Shown one piece after another: positions 60,034-64,000 of a stretch of 64,000 bases of DNA. The stretch spans positions 27,273,689-27,337,688 of the forward strand of contig NC_054534.1 in assembly GCF_017654505.1 (NCBI RefSeq), read 5' to 3'. This stretch comes from Polyodon spathula (lineage: Eukaryota > Chordata > Actinopteri > Acipenseriformes > Polyodontidae). The position numbers were made by a program, and so were the translations under genes. Below the pieces are notes generated by a model. The model did no database searches. It saw nothing but the letters and a program-made list of their open reading frames with translations, and had not been told where the DNA came from. The number at the start of each line of letters is the position of its first letter. Position 1 is the stretch's first letter.

Positions 60034-61176
60034 TGTGACATAATATACAATGGCTAATGGTGTAATTAGGAGTTTTAGAAATAACAGCTCTAATGTACCT
60101 AATTTCAAGGCGCACCGTGTTAAATTACAACAGTACAGTCCTGGATACACTCTAAACGCACTACTTGTTGCCTTTAGTTTGTTTAGTAGTTTTGTGACTT
60201 TCTCAGGCGCAATATTTACATGCTGAACCCACATATATGTACACTTTATTACAGTTACAGGCATGTTTAAATCTTTACAGCGATCAGTACAGCCAGATGG
60301 AAGCCGACATTACAAATGTTAGGATTTAATTTAGACTGAGACAGCAGGACTGAAGGCAGCCCTGCTGTCTGGCCGAGCCACTGCTGTGCCTTCCATATGT
60401 ACACTACATAACACTACCAGGTCTCACTTGCACAATAACCTTTTCAACATATGTCCAAAGATACCGAATACAGACAAGGTGGTTTAATACCAATCTATAT
60501 TAAAGTTAATTAAACCTGGCAGTTGTAAACCTAACTGAGACCTGATTTTTTCTAATGTTGGAATTGGTACATTTACGGTGGTGCTTACTAACATAAGCAT
60601 TTTTTGATTTTCACCTCTGGAGACCTAGGTCCAAATACAGCAGGTTACATGCAACATGAGGTTGATGGTCCCAGCTTAGTCATTATTACAAGTCAACACT
60701 TTTAACATACTCTTATTGTGAGAGAGGGATGGGACTAAATAACGGGGGGGGGGGGGGATTCAAGTTATCATTGTTAACCCTATAGCATGCTACAGCTGGG
60801 CAATTACACAGGAATGTCGCACCAAGGATTCATTTTTTAAAATTATCCTATCATTTTTGTTTATCATGGTGAAATTACAACAATTTTACAGGAAAATGTG
60901 TCTACTTTTAGGATTTATAAAGCATTACCAAAGAAATGTTTGGATTATAGGTGAAAACATACATTTTTTTGTTGATAGCCTACTTGCCAGTTACAAAACG
61001 TAGTGGGAAATGAATGGAGTAATTGCAATTTTTTCATGTTACTAAAGAAAAATACATTTATTTTCATATTTCCTTCTAAAGCAGACTGTGTGAGCTTAAT
61101 GATAAGGGCAAGCTGCTAATTTCATCATCACTCCAGTTTGTCAAATTTAATGTGTTTACAACGAGCCTGACTCTCA
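60034..61176. other. no feature recognised
   Basis: AT-rich with a G run at 60744-60756. No gene or repeat ends identified. Confidence 0.4.
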
Positions 61177-63700
61177 GTACGTCCGATACTGAAATGTCAT
61201 ATTTTTTTAGTTTGCTCCTGCTTTGAGTTTGGAAACGATTTCATACTGTACGTTTAATGCACAAATGGTACCCTCAACATATTTACCATATTGATTGCTC
61301 ACCACAATCTCTAGTTTAGCAGAAATCCTGGTGTCGGACCTACATGTTTTTGTACATCCGACACCATATTTTAAGTGTTAATTACTGCAACCTGTTGGTC
61401 ATGTGCAATCATATATCACTTTCAACTTCCTGGTATGAGCACATAATTGAACAGGTGGTGTGATAATCCACATTCATCCAAGAATACAGCACACACTAAG
61501 ATAAGATAACTATCAGTAGGAAATATTAGTATGTCCACATTAATCTGATGGAATTTTTTTTTTTTAAATGTTTTGTTCAGAAAGGTTCTTAGTATAGCTT
61601 ATATATTATACCAAACATATTAAGGATAATTTGATGGTGATCAGTCGTAGCAAGTTTTGTTCCTTGAGCCCTCAAAATGTTAAACTTTTTGATGACATCC
61701 CCCATTCGGTATGCGTTTGCTAGTACCATGAAAATGTAAGTCTCCTCCTGCTTGCCCTGAAACCATCCAGGCCTCCCAGATGACATATCAGCCTTCCCCG
61801 AAAGGACAGTCAGTGATGCGTCATGACTGCAAGGATGAACTTGATAAGTATAGACCTCAAGCACATTATGTCACATACTCTCAAAGATAGTTGTCCAAGT
61901 TGATTTTGCTGAAAATTCTACCCTGAAAGATCAGAATGAAATCCAGTCAGTTCACTGGAGCCACAAATCAAGCCACTCTCTTCACATCATATGCTTGAAT
62001 TTCCACAGAACCTGAAGAAAAGAACAGCATTGTTATTGTGTCCGATGATTTGAACAACAGCAAACTGAGTGCAAACACCTTCATGATCCATATCCTTGAA
62101 ATCACTGAAGAACAAATACCATGCAGTCAAAGATCTTTTCAGGTGGGGCTAGCTCCCAAGTCAAACAGCGGTTCCTCTTCTCAAACCTGTATTTGTGGGA
62201 GGAGAAGTTCAGCTTCAAAGTGAGCTGGCATTTTTTCGCAACATCTCATGGCAAAGGGGTTGTTGACGGGATTGGAGGAACAGTGAAAAGATCAGTTTGG
62301 CGCTATGTTCATAGTGGTCAAACAACACCATTTGCCTTCTACAGAGCAGCGAAGGAGAGAAAATCCAGGAATAAATATTCTGTAGCTCTCAAGAGAGCAA
62401 ATTTAAAAGGAAAGGAATATGCATAAGTCTCACTGGGAAGTAACCATGGTAATTCCAAATACTCAAAAAATTCACAGCATTCGACCAAAGGGAAAGTATA
62501 CTTTTATTGTAGCTGAAACGTCCGACTCCAGTCATTTCACAGCGGTGCCAATTAAAGTACAAAGATCTGGATGAGACCCTTGATGAGTCCAGCAGTCAAC
62601 CAAATCAAGAAGAGGATATCTCTTGCAAATAAGTCTTCTTGGTAGGGGATTGGGTTCTAGTGAAGTACAATGGCAACATATTTCCAGGAGTTGTCACCAA
62701 GATGAGTAAAGAGGATGGTCAACACATCCATCCAGAAAGTCAATGCCATGTGCCCATCTGGAACAAAATGGAAATAGCCAGATACTCCTGAACACATTAT
62801 ATACTTACAAAAGGATGTAATTAGGAAGATTGAAGCTCCAGTAGTTGCAGGAAATAGGGGACAGCAGTTTTGTACTTTGAGTTAGATTAGCTCCAATAGT
62901 TGCTTGAAATAGGGGAACGTTCACTTTCACAACCCCATTCCCGGCTCTAGAGAAGCAGGTCACATTAGGGTGTACTGGACTTCAGATTACAATAGGTTAC
63001 AATACTGTTCATGTATCCTCTATGTAATATACTGTATGTCAGAATGGAAGTTAACTTTGGGCATTTAAGTACATCTTTTAATTTCCAGCTAAACATTGTT
63101 TAGTTGTTAGACCTCATTTTGAACTGTGAAATTAAGTAAATAAGGCCTATTACTGTTTTACTAGAATTTATCAATACAGAGTATCTACTGTAGATGTACA
63201 AAAGGCTTAATATATAGAATCAACCACTTGAAATATTTTTAAAAATTAACCCTCCCATTGACAGCTTAGGAAAATGTATGATACTTGGAAAATATATATA
63301 TATTTTTTATTTTAATTAAAATAGTATTTGCACGTCCGACACTGAAGAAAAACATTCCTATTTCAGAACTAATGTATGTCATTTTAAAGTAATGAATTGT
63401 ACATTAAGTATTTAAGTCTTACCTAAAAGATAAACAGAGTTCATTACCATTGTCTTCCTAATTTAGAGCAATCTGAATGTTTCTGTACCTATGCCAGAAA
63501 AATACAATTCTCCGAGTATATCCGACACCAAGTGTTTTTAGCCCTCCCCCCCTGGAGTGGATATTTAGTATTCAAATTTTGATATGATGAAACAACTATA
63601 CTAACAGAGGCATCTATCATGCCATAAAAGAAACCCAGCAAGTTGTGTCAGTGTATATGCTACAGGTCTGCAAAGAGTCCACAACGTACGTCTGACACCA
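61177..63700 (+). mobile_element. decayed DNA transposon of uncertain class
   Basis: A transposase-like relic (61881-62885) is bracketed by five plus-strand copies of a motif near GTACRTCCGACACCA (61177, 61352, 63331, 63516, 63686) and one inverted copy (TGGTGTCGGA, 61329). The inverted copy and the 63516 copy could be the element's two ends (61329-63530). Alternatively the repeated copies are subterminal binding sites of a larger element. Superfamily not assigned. Confidence 0.5.
61881..62885 (+). pseudogene. transposase-like pseudogene with DDE-like motifs
   Basis: The coding relic is readable in shifting frames. It runs from KIVVQVDFAENSTLKDQNEI then QSVHWSHK (61887-62000), through IVIVSDDLNNSKLSANTFMI (62031-62090), LFSNLYLWEEKFSFKVSWHF (about 62175-62234) and FATSHGKGVVDGIGGTVKRS, to VGDWVLVKYNGNIFPGVVTK (about 62640) and APVVAGNRGQ before a stop. 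I recognise this order (DFAEN, VSDDL, WHFFATSHGKG.DGIGGTVKR, GDWVLVKYDG, PPVVA.RGQF) from uncharacterised proteins that are multicopy in fishes and invertebrates; acidic residues suggest a DDE-type nuclease. At least two frameshifts and stops disable it. The segment coding the last motif is duplicated (62836 and 62889). Confidence 0.6.
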
Positions 63701-64000
63701 TGAATTGCCGGGCTATTAAAGTTGCCTTGCCTAACATTAAAGCCAGTATTTGGAGGGTTCACAACCTTGTTTAACAGTTCTGAAATCTCTAGAGCAAATA
63801 ACTAAAATGCAAAAGCATAGAGGCTAAGAGAGTCAACAAAGCACTTACTTTTGTTGTTTCTTATGCAGTTAATATGCCCTCGCCTTTCCTTGCTGCTGAC
63901 TTGTGCAGTCATTCAAAAAACAGTGCAATCCTTCATTGAAATGAGCAATTACCTCTAGCTATTTGTATAATGAATAGAATATTCAATCTCTGGCCCCGTG
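63701..64000. other. no feature recognised
   Basis: End of the window. No coding signal or repeat identified. Confidence 0.4.

Overview
The window is a piece of a large, repeat-rich vertebrate nuclear genome. It is AT-rich, has long introns and many di- and trinucleotide microsatellites, and carries decayed Tc1-like, hAT-like, pogo/Tigger-like, LINE, SINE and LTR remnants. That mix, and the particular Tc1 and SINE families, point to a ray-finned fish. An early-branching lineage is possible, but the species cannot be fixed from the sequence.

One protein-coding gene is supported. It lies on the minus strand between about 56.3 kb and 28.3 kb. Seven exons with matching splice phases (44606-44649, 41747-41937, 39177-39247, 34252-34409, 33411-33555, 32178-32321, 28287-28502) encode 322 residues: the last helix of a Sec7 domain, a PH domain, a coiled coil and a conserved C-terminus. 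This is the C-terminal half of an EFA6-family Arf6 exchange factor, most like PSD3. The Sec7 catalytic exons were not found. Instead, a candidate first exon at 56171-56338 ends in the phase needed to join exon 44606-44649, which would give a 378-residue Sec7-less short isoform. The stretch from about 25.2 to 28.3 kb is probably the 3' UTR.

Layout. 1-4440: noisy-looking purine-rich and duplicated sequence, containing a striking parallel-complement copy (3880-4440 is the unreversed complement of 3352-3862). 5252-5782: a 23-bp minisatellite with a telomere-like core. 11.2-13.2 kb: TA and CTT microsatellites, a SINE and a solo LTR with target duplication. 15.3-16.7 kb and 58.5-60.0 kb: two long solo LTRs of one family. 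17.3-18.3 kb and 45.6-46.5 kb: two LINE 3' ends of one family in opposite orientation. 18.7-19.5, 30.4-32.0, 39.6-40.9 and 47.4-48.5 kb: Tc1-like elements. 21.8-22.3 kb: a long foldback element. 50.9-52.2 kb: an hAT-like element. 52.7-53.5 kb: a Tigger-like element. 61.2-63.7 kb: a decayed DNA transposon of uncertain class, with a DDE-like coding relic and a repeated motif near its ends.

No tRNA, rRNA, CRISPR array or second host gene was recognised. Most long open frames are chance frames in microsatellites or purine-rich DNA.
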